Origin: Isoperla grammatica
Lineage: Eukaryota > Arthropoda > Insecta > Plecoptera > Perlodidae
Direction: 5' to 3'
Assembly: GCA_945910005.1 (NCBI GenBank)
Contig: OX246740.1
Coordinates: 53,970,638-54,034,637 of the forward strand
DNA length: 64,000 nt
Position numbers and translations under genes: made by a program. The notes beneath the pieces were generated by a model. It was not told where the DNA came from. It saw only the letters and a list, made by a program, of their open reading frames with translations, and ran no database searches. Shown in pieces: positions 35,148 through 45,339 of the stretch (the stretch's first letter is position 1; each line of letters starts with the position of its first letter).

Positions 35148-35320
35148 CTGAAATTAATCACAGATTAATTAGTACACAGACTTAATTAATCACATAAATT
35201 AATCACAGATAATTAATTCTTATAATATTCATTTATGCTCTCAGATTCAATAACATAAATAGGAAATATGGAACTAGTATCAGTGAAAACTTTCAGGCAA
35301 GATAAGGACGACTTTCTTAC

Positions 35321-35420
35321 CTTGTGCAGCAGAAGCTCGATGAAGATGAAAGATGAGAAGAAAATCGACGTTTCGGCGATCTGATAATCCTGGCGTTCCT
35401 TCTGGCGTAGCTGTCCTGCA
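35321..35420 (-). pseudogene. Candidate antisense exon, copy 2 (phase differs)
   Basis: A diverged duplicate of 35052-35147 with its own acceptor (ATTATGTTTCAG) and donor (AAG|GTAAGAAAG). It is 100 bases long, 4 more than copy 1, because of an insertion near its 5' end, so its matching frame (RQKERQDYQIAETSIFF) needs phase 2 rather than 0. The two cannot be simply interchangeable exons. Either copy may be a pseudo-exon. Confidence 0.25.
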
Positions 35421-35429
35421 CTGAAACAT

Positions 35430-36796
35430 AATATTCATTCATGCTCTCAGATTCAATAACACAAATAGTAAACCCAGTTTTGGTAAAACGGAGTTTTGTT
35501 CTTCCAAAACAAGCAAAAAGAGTTTAGTCTTTTAGAGATTATAAAAAAGAAAGGTAGTTTTGTCATTACATTATTCTCCCTGTACTATTTACGTGATTCG
35601 TTTATACTACCGGAACACGAATGCAATTAAAGAGTAGCATTGACACCTGTCAATCACCGTCAGTCAATCGTATGCACCTAGTTACTGATACTCATTGGCA
35701 GCAACCTCATGTTCAAATACGTTTGTGCATATCCGCGATCCGGTCAAAGCATTATATACAAATGAACTGGATGTAACGTTTCGATCAAATTAGAGATATT
35801 ATTGCAACTGTCCAATTTTATCCAAACACAATCAATTCTGCATTCTTTTTGTTTAGCATATCTGTATACTTTTTTAATAACTAGTACCGCATCATTCCAA
35901 AATGGTCATATTGAATGTCATTTTAAAGCAACGAACCAAAACCTTAAATTTCCACGTTTTTCAAGCTGTGTCGCAAAAACCACGTTTCTATCAACGGACC
36001 AATGAGCACGTTCTTGAATACATAGACAGACAACGGACTGCCCCCCACTCCGTCCAAATATCTACCGTCTACCTACCGTATAGGAATTCCATCGTAAAGC
36101 CTTCAACTTCACCTTAACCTTAGTGGGACGCGCAAGTGAAGTCCATTGTCCAGGTCTCTCTTTTGACCAGTTCAATACGCCACACACGAGAACAAGTATA
36201 ACATGTTATGGAGATCGGAGCAGCCGTTTAACTTAGTTATTACTCTCTTGTGGAATGAGAATAGTCGGCGTTTTCGAGTTTTGTTTTCGTTTTTCTTCAT
36301 CGACATTATCATTTTTGTCCGCGAGTGAAACTACTATACTAGTTTTCGCTCGGACGTTTGCTGAATACGTTATGAGAATACTGGGTCTCTTTATGTTGCT
36401 AACACGGGAGACTCGAGATGTCTTTGTTGTTCAACAAATTACATGAAATTTCCAATACTATTATTGTATTTTATATATTGACTACAAAAAAAAAAACACT
36501 ATTTTTTAATTATAATTTTGAAGACATACAAAACAATTACATAAATAAGAGCGAACTCATCAATGCACAACTCATCAGGTTATTGTTTCATATTAGAATT
36601 CAATTTACTCGGATTTCAGGCGTCTACAAGATAGAAATAATGAAATTCTAAATATGATTTATAATAATAAAAATCAACTAATATATTTTAATTTGCGATT
36701 AATTAATTTTTCCCTGGGGTGGGGCAAACGTTGTTTCGTGGGAATGTAACAGTGGTAACAGAGAAATCTTATGGTTTTATGTATTGTGTTCTACAG
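35430..36796 (+). other. K2P intron 5, 3' end
   Basis: AT-rich sequence leading to the acceptor GTGTTCTACAG at 36796. No other exon or recognised repeat. Confidence 0.55.
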
Positions 36797-37062
36797 CCCA
36801 GCAGCCCGAGATAGGCCACGGAGACGCCTGGTTCACAGTCTACCGCATAGCGCTGATAACGTGGATGATATTCGGGCTGGGCTATTTCTTCATGATCCTG
36901 GGCTTCCTAACGCGCGGGATGAGGTCCAAGAGGCTCCGACAGATGGAGCAGAAGCTGGCGCGCAACATAAAGGAGACCCAGGCCAAGGTCTGGCACGGCT
37001 TCACCAAGGATCTCGGGTATCTCAGGAGGATACTCAACGAGATACATCTGGCGAGGGTCAAG
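36797..37062 (+). CDS. K2P channel, coding exon 6 (TM4)
   Basis: It completes Ala after the P2 loop, then encodes QQPEIGHGDAWFTVYRIAL, TM4 (ALITWMIFGLGYFFMILGFL) and the start of the cytosolic tail, with the basic, helical RSKRLRQMEQKLARNIKETQ. TM4 with W-x-x-x-G-L-G-Y is typical of K2P channels. It enters in phase 1 and ends in phase 0 at AAG|GTACGA. Confidence 0.95.
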
Positions 37063-37464
37063 GTACGACGTGATATGCCCCCTTCCCCCCCTTCTTACAC
37101 CCCCAAGACAGATACAGCGATATTTGAAAATTCAAGTTTGCAATATGTTTGTATTTTTTAATTTTCTTATGACTATCCTCATCAAAATTTGGTTTCGTTA
37201 AGTTGAAAACTGTCAATTTTGAAGGACGATGGTATCCGAAGTTTTGTATCTCCCTCCCTCCCCTATAATTTTAAAACTTCTAGTGTTTTTTTTTTAAATA
37301 ACTGGTAATTTTTAACTGTTTCTTCTTTCATTGTAAATGTTCGATTAAAATTATGCACGAAATGTGATTTAAATATACGTGTTTAATGTTTACTCTTCAA
37401 CAAAACGTGGTAAGACTATTGCTACGATATTCATTGACCGACCGACGCCTCGTCTCTCTTGCAG

Positions 37465-37601
37465 CCGGTGTATCGCGACGACGAAGAGTCCCGCTCACTG
37501 AACGAGAGTCGAACCCGGTCCAGCAGTGTCCCCAACCTGCCGACACTGGACGACACTGAAGACTGCAGCGCTTACGGGATATGGAGGCGCCGCGCTACCA
37601 G
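37465..37601 (+). CDS. K2P channel, coding exon 7 (tail)
   Basis: The acceptor is CGTCTCTCTTGCAG and the donor ACCAG|GTGAGA; phase 0 to 2. It encodes an acidic then Ser/Arg-rich segment including SRTRSSSVPNLPTLDD. The R-x-x-S-S-V-P pattern resembles kinase or 14-3-3 sites, but this is inference. Confidence 0.9.
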
Positions 37602-37672
37602 GTGAGAGAACGAGGAACTAAGAGCGTCGCTAAACGTTAATCTCGGATTAGCCGCTAATCGGAGAATTGTTA

Positions 37673-37852
37673 TACCCTACCCACATTACACGGTTCAATA
37701 CTTTCGTCAAACTTATTCAATTCAAGGACAAAAAAGCATCAATTAATAAAAGCTATACTGTTGCAATTTTCTACCAACAGTTTTTGATTCGCTTTTGTTC
37801 TTGAATTCAATAAGTTTGACGAAAGTATTGAGTCGTGTAATGTAGGCATTAC
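37673..37852. mobile_element. TIR MITE, family D, copy 1
   Basis: Inverted arms TACCCACATTACACGGTTCA...GTCAAACTTATTCAATTCAA and TTGAATTCAATAAGTTTGAC...GTGTAATGTAGG enclose a 60-bp AT-rich core. Copies recur at 46654-46826 and, longer, at 45554-46306. Confidence 0.85.
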
Positions 37853-38331
37853 GAACTAATGTGTCGACTACCATTCAATTTGAATTAAATGTTTGTTGAC
37901 ACCATGGACGCCAAACTAAAGTTGGTGAACTGGGACCTAAGGTGCGGAGAATTTGAGCACACCATAAAGAGAAGTTCGGAATCTACTATGATTCTCACTG
38001 AGTGGCTATGTACACCTAATTTTTTGAAATATGAGTAATCTACGACATGGCTTGCGAAGACAGTTTTGTAAGGGGAAATTGTGTTATTTAAAAGCGATAC
38101 TTAGGACAAAAATTCTAAAAGGGGACATCTATATTAACTCTATTAATTAATAAGTTAAGAGGATTTTATATTTTTCGTGTCGACACTAGTTTTCTGTATA
38201 CTCAAAATAATGAAAATATGTACCTTTCTCATTCGCACAAAATTGAAAGAGTGCCTACTTTATCACAGTGCCCAGGGTGTATATGACATATTTCACACGG
38301 AACCACTACTAACAGTTCCCCTCTGTTACAG

Positions 38332-38546
38332 CGAGGCTATTTACGGCTCCCTCCCCCGAGTAGTGTCCGACTCCCACCTGCACAAGATAGACCGCGCGGC
38401 GACCTTCAGATCAACCCCCGCCATCAACCCCATGGACCTCCTCGCCCACGTCGTCAACGCCCTCGGACCCCCCAGCTACGAGCAGGACGAGGACGCCGAA
38501 ATAGGGGTGGACGGCTTCGACGACGACGACATTCTTTCGAGCGAAG
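38332..38546 (+). CDS. K2P channel, coding exon 8 (tail)
   Basis: The acceptor is CCCTCTGTTACAG. The exon encodes EAIYGSLPRVVSDSHLHKID, then RAATFRSTPAINPMDLLAHV, and an acidic run ending DGFDDDDILSSE. The donor GAAG|GTCGGC is weak, but it is supported because it supplies the phase 1 that exon 9 needs. It enters in phase 2. Confidence 0.88.
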
Positions 38547-38669
38547 GTCGGCCTACTCTACAACCCTTAAAAAATTTGCTATTTTCATTTCGGTGTAAAG
38601 ATTGAGACAATTTATAGAAATCAATACATTCTAAAAATAAACGATCAAATTCTCTTAACTTCCAAGGTA

Positions 38670-39049
38670 TTAAGAGCGAAGGATACCTCTACGTCAAAAG
38701 CCGCAGAAAATTTTCATTTTTTAATTATATCTCAAGATTGAAACACAACATCAAAAATCTGAGACACCATAGCGCTGTGGTTTGGTAAGCCCTACACACT
38801 GAATGATAAATTTATTTAACGTTATCATCAGTATGACTGTGATAACGATTTCCTTAGTAATTTGAGGAAATCGTTATCACAGTCATACTGATGATAACGT
38901 TAAATATATTTATCATTCAGTGTGTAGGGATTACCAAACCACAGCGCTATGGTGTCTCAGATTTTTGATGTTGTGTTTCAATCTTGAGATATAGTTAAAA
39001 AATGAAAATTGTCTGCGGTTTTTGACGTAGAGGTATCCTTCGCTCTTAA
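38670..39049. mobile_element. Long foldback MITE (380 bp, ~185-bp arms)
   Basis: Starting TTAAGAGCGAAGGATACCTC and ending GAGGTATCCTTCGCTCTTAA, the two halves are nearly perfect reverse complements. The loop is about 10 bases, between GATAACGATTTCC and GGAAATCGTTATC. A shorter relative with the same ends lies at 44146-44327. Both sit in introns of the channel gene, so the transcript would form a long double-stranded hairpin. Confidence 0.95.
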
Positions 39050-39292
39050 ACAAAAAATTGCAGAGAAAAACAATGTTTCAATATCCTTTCGATGACAATA
39101 ATCTTCTTGTTAAGGAATTGTTCAAATCCAAAAATCCAGCTGCAAGCCAACAATGTACAAAACAAGTATAAAACCTTAGCCAAAGTACAAAAAAGACAGC
39201 CCACAACCGACTTCCGGTCCAGGGCTATAGTTTTGTAGTATACACTGATTTACCAGGAGATGTAGGGATTCACCAACACAGCTATAGTTGTT

Positions 39293-39656
39293 CCAAGACT
39301 ACCTTACACATGCTTTCGTCAAAGGCGACTGGTTTGTAGCCAATCAGCGAACGGTATTGGCCCGGATGTGTCTCGGGCGGTACGCTGATTGGCTACGACT
39401 GCCCCGGATGTGACGAAAGCAGGTGTATAGTTGAGAAACTGTAAGAATATCGGCCCCTCCTTATCCCCACCACTGCTACCCAACCCTCCCTCAACTCCAT
39501 GAAACAACAAACTGAACAACTGAAACAAACTGATTTTCAGTTACGCATTTCATTTTGTTAGGTTGTCACGGAGTTGAGGGAGGTCGGGTAGCAGTGGTGG
39601 GGATAAGGAGGGGGCCGTCATTCTTACAGTTTCTCAACTATAAAGTAATCTTGGGT
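39293..39656. mobile_element. TIR MITE, family A2, split by MITE B2
   Basis: Left half CCAAGACTACCTTACACATG to CAGGTGTA (39427); right half TAAAGTAATCTTGGG from 39641. Between them is the B2 element. The uninterrupted copy at 20478-20632 shows the original junction GTGTAAAGTAATC. Confidence 0.9.
39428..39640. mobile_element. TIR MITE, family B2, inserted at TA
   Basis: A 213-bp element with ends TAGTTGAGAAACTGTAAGAA and its reverse complement, flanked by TA at 39426-39427 and 39641-39642. Comparison with the empty A2 copy shows an exact TA target duplication, the signature of Tc1/mariner-type transposition. Confidence 0.92.
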
Positions 39657-39721
39657 CCACTCTACTATGTGAGTCCACGACTTAGTGGTCAGAGGGTTGA
39701 TTGTTGTTGTTGTTGTTGCAG

Positions 39722-39890
39722 GGTGGGGCGTGGCTACGGGCCCCAAGGTACCGCGTGCGCGCGCAGCTAGCGAAGTGCGCATCCCCATGGACGAGGTACC
39801 GCGCAACGAGGCCGCGCATGCGCAGTGGACGTGGAGCGGCGCCCCCGCGTCCAGACACATCCACGAGCTGATGCGCGCCCGGGCTAAACG
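39722..39890 (+). CDS. K2P channel, coding exon 9 (tail)
   Basis: The acceptor is a (TTG)n-CAG. In phase 1 the exon encodes WGVATGPKVPRARAASEVRI and later APASRHIHELMRARAKR. It ends in phase 2 at AAACG|GTCAGT. Its last 20 or so bases, the donor and 60 intron bases are the founder unit of a 28-copy array filling most of the following intron. Confidence 0.88.
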
Positions 39891-42302
39891 GTCAGTCCAC
39901 TGTCCACTCTTGTTGCCCTCTAGTACGCTAACCTATGCGCGCCCGGGCTAAGCGGTCAGCCCACTGTCCACTCTTGTTGCCCACTGTCCACTCCTGTTGC
40001 CCTCTAGTCCGCTAAACTGATGCGCGCCCGGGCTAAGAGGTCAGTCCACTATCCACTCTTGTTGCCCACTGTCCACTCTTGTTGCCCTCTAGTCCGCTAA
40101 ACTGATGCGCGCCCGGGCTAAGCGGTCAGTCCACTGTCCACTCTTGTTGCCCACTGTCCACTCTTGTTGCCCTCTAGTCCGCTAAACTGATGCGCGCCCG
40201 GGCTAAGCGGTCAGTCCACTGTCCACTCTTGTTGTCCACTGTCCACTCTTGTTGCCCTCTAGTCCGCTAAACTGATGCGCGCCCGGGCTAAACGGTCAGT
40301 CCACTGTCCACTCTTGTTGTCCACTGTCCACTCTTGTTGCCCTCTAGTCCGCTAAACTGATGCGCGCCCGGGCTAAACGGTCAGTCCACTGTCCACTCTT
40401 GTTGCCCACTGTCCACTCTTGTTGCCCTCTAGTCCGCTAAACTGATGCGCGCCCGGGCTAAACGGTCAGTCCACTGTCCACTCTTGTTGCCCACTGTCCA
40501 CTCTTGTTGCCCTCTAGTCCGCTAAACTGATGCGCGCCCGGGCTAAACGGTCAGTCCACTGTCCACTCTTGTTGCCCACTGTCCACTCTTGTTGCCCTCT
40601 AGTCCGCTAAACTGATGCGCGCCCGGGCTAAGAGGTCAGTCCACTGTCCACTCTTGTTGCCCACTGTCCACTCTTGTTGCCCTCTAGTCCGCTAAACTGA
40701 TGCGCGCCCGGGCTAAACGGTCAGTCCACTGTCCACTCTTGTTGCCCACTGTCCACTCTTGTTGCCCTCTAGTCCGCTAAACTGATGCGCGCCCGGGCTA
40801 AACGGTCAGTCCACTGTCCACTCTTGTTGCCCACTGTCCACTCTTGTTGCCCTCTAGTCCGCTAAACTGATGCGCGCCCGGGCTAAACGGTCAGTCCACT
40901 GTCCACTCTTGTTGCCCACTGTCCACTCTTGTTGCCCTCTAGTCCGCTAAACTGATGCGCGCCCGGGCTAAACGGTCAGTCCACTGTCCACTCTTGTTGC
41001 CCACTGTCCACTCTTGTTGCCCACTGTCCACTCTTGTTGCCCACTGTCCACTCTTGTTGCCCACTAGTCCGCTAAACTGATGCGCGCCCGGGCTAAGAGG
41101 TCAGTCCACTGTCCACTCTTGTTGCCCACTGTCCACTCTTGTTGCCCTCTAGTCCGCTAAACTGATGCGCGCCCGGGCTAAGAGGTCAGTCCACTGTCCA
41201 CTCTTGTTGCCCACTGTCCACTCTTGTTGCCCTCTAGTCCGCTAAACTGATGCGCGCCCGGGCTAAGAGGTCAGTCCACTGTCCACTCTTGTTGCCCACT
41301 GTCCACTCTTGTTGCCCTCTAGTCCGCTAAACTGATGCGCGCCCGGGCTAAACGGTCAGTCCACTGTCCACTCTTGTTGCCCACTGTCCACTCTTGTTGC
41401 CCTCTAGTCCGCTAAACTGATGCGCGCCCGGGCTAAACGGTCAGTCCACTGTCCACTCTTGTTGCCCACTGTCCACTCTTGTTGCCCTCTAGTCCGCTAA
41501 ACTGATGCGCGCCCGGGCTAAACGGTCAGTCCACTGTCCACTCTTGTTGCCCACTGTCCACTCTTGTTGCCCTCTAGTCCGCTAAACTGATGCGCGCCCG
41601 GGCTAAACGGTCAGTCCACTGTCCACTCTTGTTGCCCACTGTCCACTCTTGTTGCCCACTGTCCACTCTTGTTGCCCTCTAGTCCGCTAAACTGATGCGC
41701 GCCCGGGCTAAACGGTCAGTCCACTGTCCACTCTTGTTGCCCACTGTCCACTCTTGTTGCCCTCTAGTCCGCTAAACTGATGCGCGCCCGGGCTAAACGG
41801 TCAGTCCACTGTCCACTCTTGTTGCCCACTGTCCACTCTTGTTGCCCTCTAGTCCGCTAAACTGATGCGCGCCCGGGCTAAACGGTCAGTCCACTGTCCA
41901 CTCTTGTTGCCCACTGTCCACTCTTGTTGCCCACTGTCCACTCTTGTTGCCCTCTAGTCCGCTAAACTGATGCGCGCCCGGGCTAAACGGTCAGTCCACT
42001 GTCCACTCTTGTTGCCCACTGTCCACTCTTGTTGCCCTCTAGTCCGCTAAACTGATGCGCGCCCGGGCTAAACGGTCAGTCCACTGTCCACTCTTGTTGC
42101 CCACTGTCCACTCTTGTTGCCCTCTAGTCCGCTAAACTGATGCGCGCCCGGGCTAAACGGTCAGTCCACTGTCCACTCTTGTTGCCCACTGTCCACTCTT
42201 GTTGCCCTCTAGTCCGCTAAACTGATGCGCGCCCGGGCTAAACGGTCAGTCCACTGTCCACTCTTGTTGCCCACTGTCCACTCTTGTTGCCCTCTAGTCC
42301 GC
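39866..42302 (+). repeat. 85-bp tandem array built from exon 9 end + donor (28 copies)
   Basis: TGCGCGCCCGGGCTAA recurs at 39872 (in the exon), about 39934, 40021, 40106, 40191 and on at 85-bp steps to 42226, 28 in all. A few units carry extra copies of a 20-bp submotif (CCACTGTCCACTCTTGTTGC), giving 105- or 125-bp steps. Every unit contains the donor C/AG|GTCAGT. Nearly every one also has a pyrimidine-rich acceptor CTCTTGTTGCCCTCTAG just before the exon-like piece. Copies are almost identical. Confidence 0.97.
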
Positions 42303-43125
42303 ATCACAATAACTCATCAGACCATTGACCATTGAAAGGATTAGTGTGAAAGCCAGGAATCTGTGGATTTTCATTGAACCGGCGTGCACGAAAAGGTCGC
42401 TAGATAAGGATGTGAAGTCGTTATGAGACTAGCTACGTTGGGACGGCTTTAGTCCACTATCCACATAGCCCATATCACAACCATTCATCAGTTCATTAAA
42501 CACTCACGTAGAACCGGTAGAACAGGCGCGGGGTGGCTCACGGAGGAGAACGATACGCGGGAAACAATAGGGCTTGTTGCAGTCGCAGAGTGAAGCTGGA
42601 CCGAGTAGGTTTTATTCTGTGACTTCTTCAGGTCTTAGCTCTGAAGATGGGTAGTGTAACCTGCCCGAAACGTCAGCTTTTAAGCAATAATCGACGCGGC
42701 GATACCCGAAAGCCAAGTTTAGTGATCATCAGTTCATTGTTGCTACTGGCCATTATGATAATCCGCTATAGCACTTCGCTATCATTCTGCTATATAGTTG
42801 ATTGATCCGCTAGTACCCGAGTATTTTACACCAAAGTACTTTTCGTACTTCCACAAACGTAAAACACATATCGATTACAATTCCTTCAAGGCAGGTGTGT
42901 CAATATCAGCTGTTCTGTAACCAGTTGCGGCTCTGTATTTACACCATAGCTGCTGCTTTACGAGTCCCCCCCCCCCCCCCCCCATAACTGATGTATATAA
43001 CTCACAGTACGTCCTATGGTACGTAACCATAGGGGCGATCACATCAGACGGTGGGTTTTAGACGCAGCTGCATATAGACTGTTTTATTGTCAACCCGGCA
43101 CCTCCACCAAGTGCCACTTAAGGAT
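42303..43125 (+). other. K2P intron 9, unique part and repeat relics
   Basis: The segment 42335-42455 (CCAGGAATCTGTGGATTTTC, GAGACTAGCTACGTTGGGAC) matches 57795-57910, a dispersed repeat. 42585-42720 contains CTGAAGATGGGTAGTGTAAC and CTGCCCGAAACGTCAGC. A C-run lies at about 42967-42983. No exon is seen. Confidence 0.6.
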
Positions 43126-43794
43126 GATTCGCACTATGGGTAAGCTCTCGCTCCGCTCAAGGGACGGTCAAATATTCTTGCATTGGTTTGGGCCTGTGTG
43201 TTCACACTTAAGGGTTCGCTCTAGTCACGGTTCGCTCACTTGAGCGCGGTGAAAGTTTGGAAGAATCTTTGAGTGGAGCGAGACTGTCCCTTCCCTTGAC
43301 CTGAGCGCCAGTGTGAACAGGTTGCCTGCGGTCAACCCTCGCTCACCCTTCATTTATTGCATACGTCGACAAATATTTTTGTTTGCATTCGTCATTTCTA
43401 CAATGGAAGAACAACTGATAGAGTTGGTACGTGAGATACCAGATCTCTACGACATGGGTTCTGCACGTTATAGTGACAATGTTGCAAAAAAACAAACTTT
43501 GAGAAGAGGTGGGAAAGGTTTTGAATAAGTTTGCATATTGTATTTTATTAACACCTTCAAAGAACACTCATGTTTAGCTGTTTAGACTTTATGCAATTGC
43601 CATGGAACAGCACACACGGACATGACTCTACTCTACTACCACACTGCGACTGTGCAACAGTGCAACTGACTCTGTTTGAGCGCGGCGTGAGCGCGGCGTG
43701 AGCGCGGCGTGAGCGTCTAGTGTGAACGTCAGCCTAAATCACGTGAGCGTGATCGTCCCTTGAGCGGAGCGAGAGCTTACCCATAGTGCGAATC
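43126..43794 (+). mobile_element. TIR element with MADF-domain remnant (PIF/Harbinger-like)
   Basis: Near-perfect terminal inverted repeats of about 40 bp start GATTCGCACTATGGGTAAGC (43126) and end GCTTACCCATAGTGCGAATC (43794). Inside is a short ORF with a MADF-like start. MADF/Myb-like DNA-binding proteins are carried by PIF/Harbinger transposons, so this is probably an internally deleted member. Reiterated TGAGCGCGGCG lies near the right end. It sits in intron 9 of the channel gene, in sense. Confidence 0.75.
43403..43528 (+). pseudogene. Truncated MADF-domain ORF
   Basis: ATG at 43403 opens 41 codons, reading MEEQLIELVREIPDLYDMGS and continuing to a TAA at 43526-43528. The start matches the MADF consensus (x-x-L-I-x-x-V-x-x-x-P-x-L-Y-D), the N-terminal helix of a DNA-binding domain of about 85 residues. 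Less than half the domain remains, so it is most likely a relic of the element's DNA-binding protein. Confidence 0.6.
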
Positions 43795-43863
43795 TATCGT
43801 GTCCCTAAGGAAGCGGAAGTGAAAGTAACGCGTTGCAAGTCTGACCCTTGACCTCTGTTTCAG

Positions 43864-44032
43864 GCGCGAGACCATCGCCTTCACCGAGGATGAGACCAAG
43901 CGACGCGGCTCTAGTAAGAGCGCTTCTCTGCTAGAGCGGTGGCACAGCAGCAAGAAGAGACACAAGGCCAAGTCTCTAGGGGCGTTGATACTGCGCAAGC
44001 CGAGCGCGCCCAAGCAAGACTTCACCCAGCAG
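43864..44032 (+). CDS. K2P channel, coding exon 10 (tail)
   Basis: The acceptor is CCTCTGTTTCAG. It enters in phase 2, encodes RETIAFTEDETKRRGSSKSA then SLLERWHSSKKRHKAKSLGA and ends DFTQQ, phase 0, at CAG|GTAAAG. Very basic, with repeated Arg/Lys-Ser motifs. Confidence 0.88.
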
Positions 44033-44145
44033 GTAAAGTGTCCATGGGATGCTATACCTAATACCCCAACTTTAACCTAAGACAAGAAACTCCATGTTTT
44101 TATTAGCGACACATTGGCAACACTCCTAGCGGTGAGCTCTAATCT

Positions 44146-44327
44146 ATAGGATACCTCTACGTCAAAAACCGCAGAAAACTTTCATATTTTAATTATATCT
44201 CAATAATATTGAAACACAACATCGAAAATCTGAGAAACCATAGCGCTGTGGTTTGGCAATCTTGAGATATAATTAAAAAATGAAAATATTCTGCGGTTTT
44301 TGATGTAGAGGTATCCTTCGCTCTTAA
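44146..44327. mobile_element. Foldback MITE, short relative of 38670-39049
   Basis: It shares AGGATACCTCTACGTCAAAA, GAAACACAACATCGAAAATC and the reversed end GTAGAGGTATCCTTCGCTCT, but lacks the central 200 bp. It lies in intron 10. Confidence 0.85.
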
Positions 44328-44444
44328 CCCTAAAATGGCTGCAAATGGCCGCTATTCATTGTGGAAGCTGCGTGCAAGGTATACTCTAAGACGGCATTTG
44401 CTATAATTTCCCCGGAGGGTTGTCATCGAATTTCCGGGCTGCTA

Positions 44445-44687
44445 ATAGACATTTCAAAAACTATCTAGGACCCTTTGTATGACTATCATCACGGTCTCCT
44501 AAGTCTTCAAAGAACAACAATACCCAACAATTACAAATCAGTTTTCAAATGTTATATCAAGGTTCATTGATGCATACAAGATCATCATCTACTAACATTG
44601 ATTTAATGTTTTTAATTATTGTTCATTGTTGCTAATAAAGATTTAGATGGCCGTGATGGGTTCTAGATAGTTTTTGAAATGGTCTAT
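44445..44687. mobile_element. TIR MITE, family H, copy 1
   Basis: The left arm ATAGACATTTCAAAAACTAT...ATCACGGTC pairs with GACCGTGAT...TTGAAATGGTCTAT on the right (the right arm includes GGCCGTGATGGGTTCTAGAT). It is related by its ends to 60142-60344. Confidence 0.75.
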
Positions 44688-44920
44688 ATACCTTGGTTAT
44701 GAAAACCGTTCAATATCTACATAGCCTTGAATACTGATTCATATCCACCAGGCTGTGAATCGAGCTAGCTCAAACCTCTTCACGGGACAGCGCTGTTTTC
44801 CCGTATTTGTATTTTAAATTCTCAAATGCACTTTCCTGTCTTAGTAGGGTTTTTATACTGAGAGTGTATCAGTTAGAACTACATGCCGGTGTGTTAGTGA
44901 CGTCACGATCTCTGTTACAG

Positions 44921-45321
44921 AACTACAAGACCCACACGGGAGGTCCCCGACCTCCGCCTGTCATCCCCGACCACACCGACACAGTCCACTCAATGCTTGA
45001 GGAGACGACAATCGCAGAGTTCCTTCGCGCTCTGACGTCACTGCACGCGCGCGTCGGCGCCCTGGACCCCACCCCCCTCCACCCCGACGCCCCCTCGCAC
45101 TGCCCCTCCCTCGTCAATCTGTTTTCCCCGCCGACCGGCCACCCCACGCGTCGGTTCTCCTGTAGGAGGGTGTCCTCGCCGACCAATAGGCGCACTTCCC
45201 TCAGGACCCCCCCGCAGGCGTCTACCCCGCCCCTCTCGTCGCTGTCCCCCCTCGCCCGACGCTTCTCTATGGCGCCGCCCAGCTACTCGGCTTCGCCCCC
45301 CTCCTCGCTCGGGGGCAGAAG
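44921..45321 (+). CDS. K2P channel, coding exon 11 (tail)
   Basis: The largest exon, 133 codons, phase 0 to 2. The acceptor is TCTCTGTTACAG and the donor AGAAG|GTACGT. It encodes NYKTHTGGPRPPPVIPDHTD, a helical HSMLEETTIAEFLRALTSLH, then a Pro/Ser/Arg-rich low-complexity region with RRFSCRRVSSPTNRR and LARRFSMAPPSYSASPPS. The repeated R-R-F-S suggests phosphorylation sites (inference). Confidence 0.88.
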
Positions 45322-45339
45322 GTACGTCGCACTCGCACC

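Noticed and set aside
39866..42302. CRISPR-like regular array
   Set aside because: Units abut without unique spacers, lie in an animal gene intron and derive from an exon boundary.
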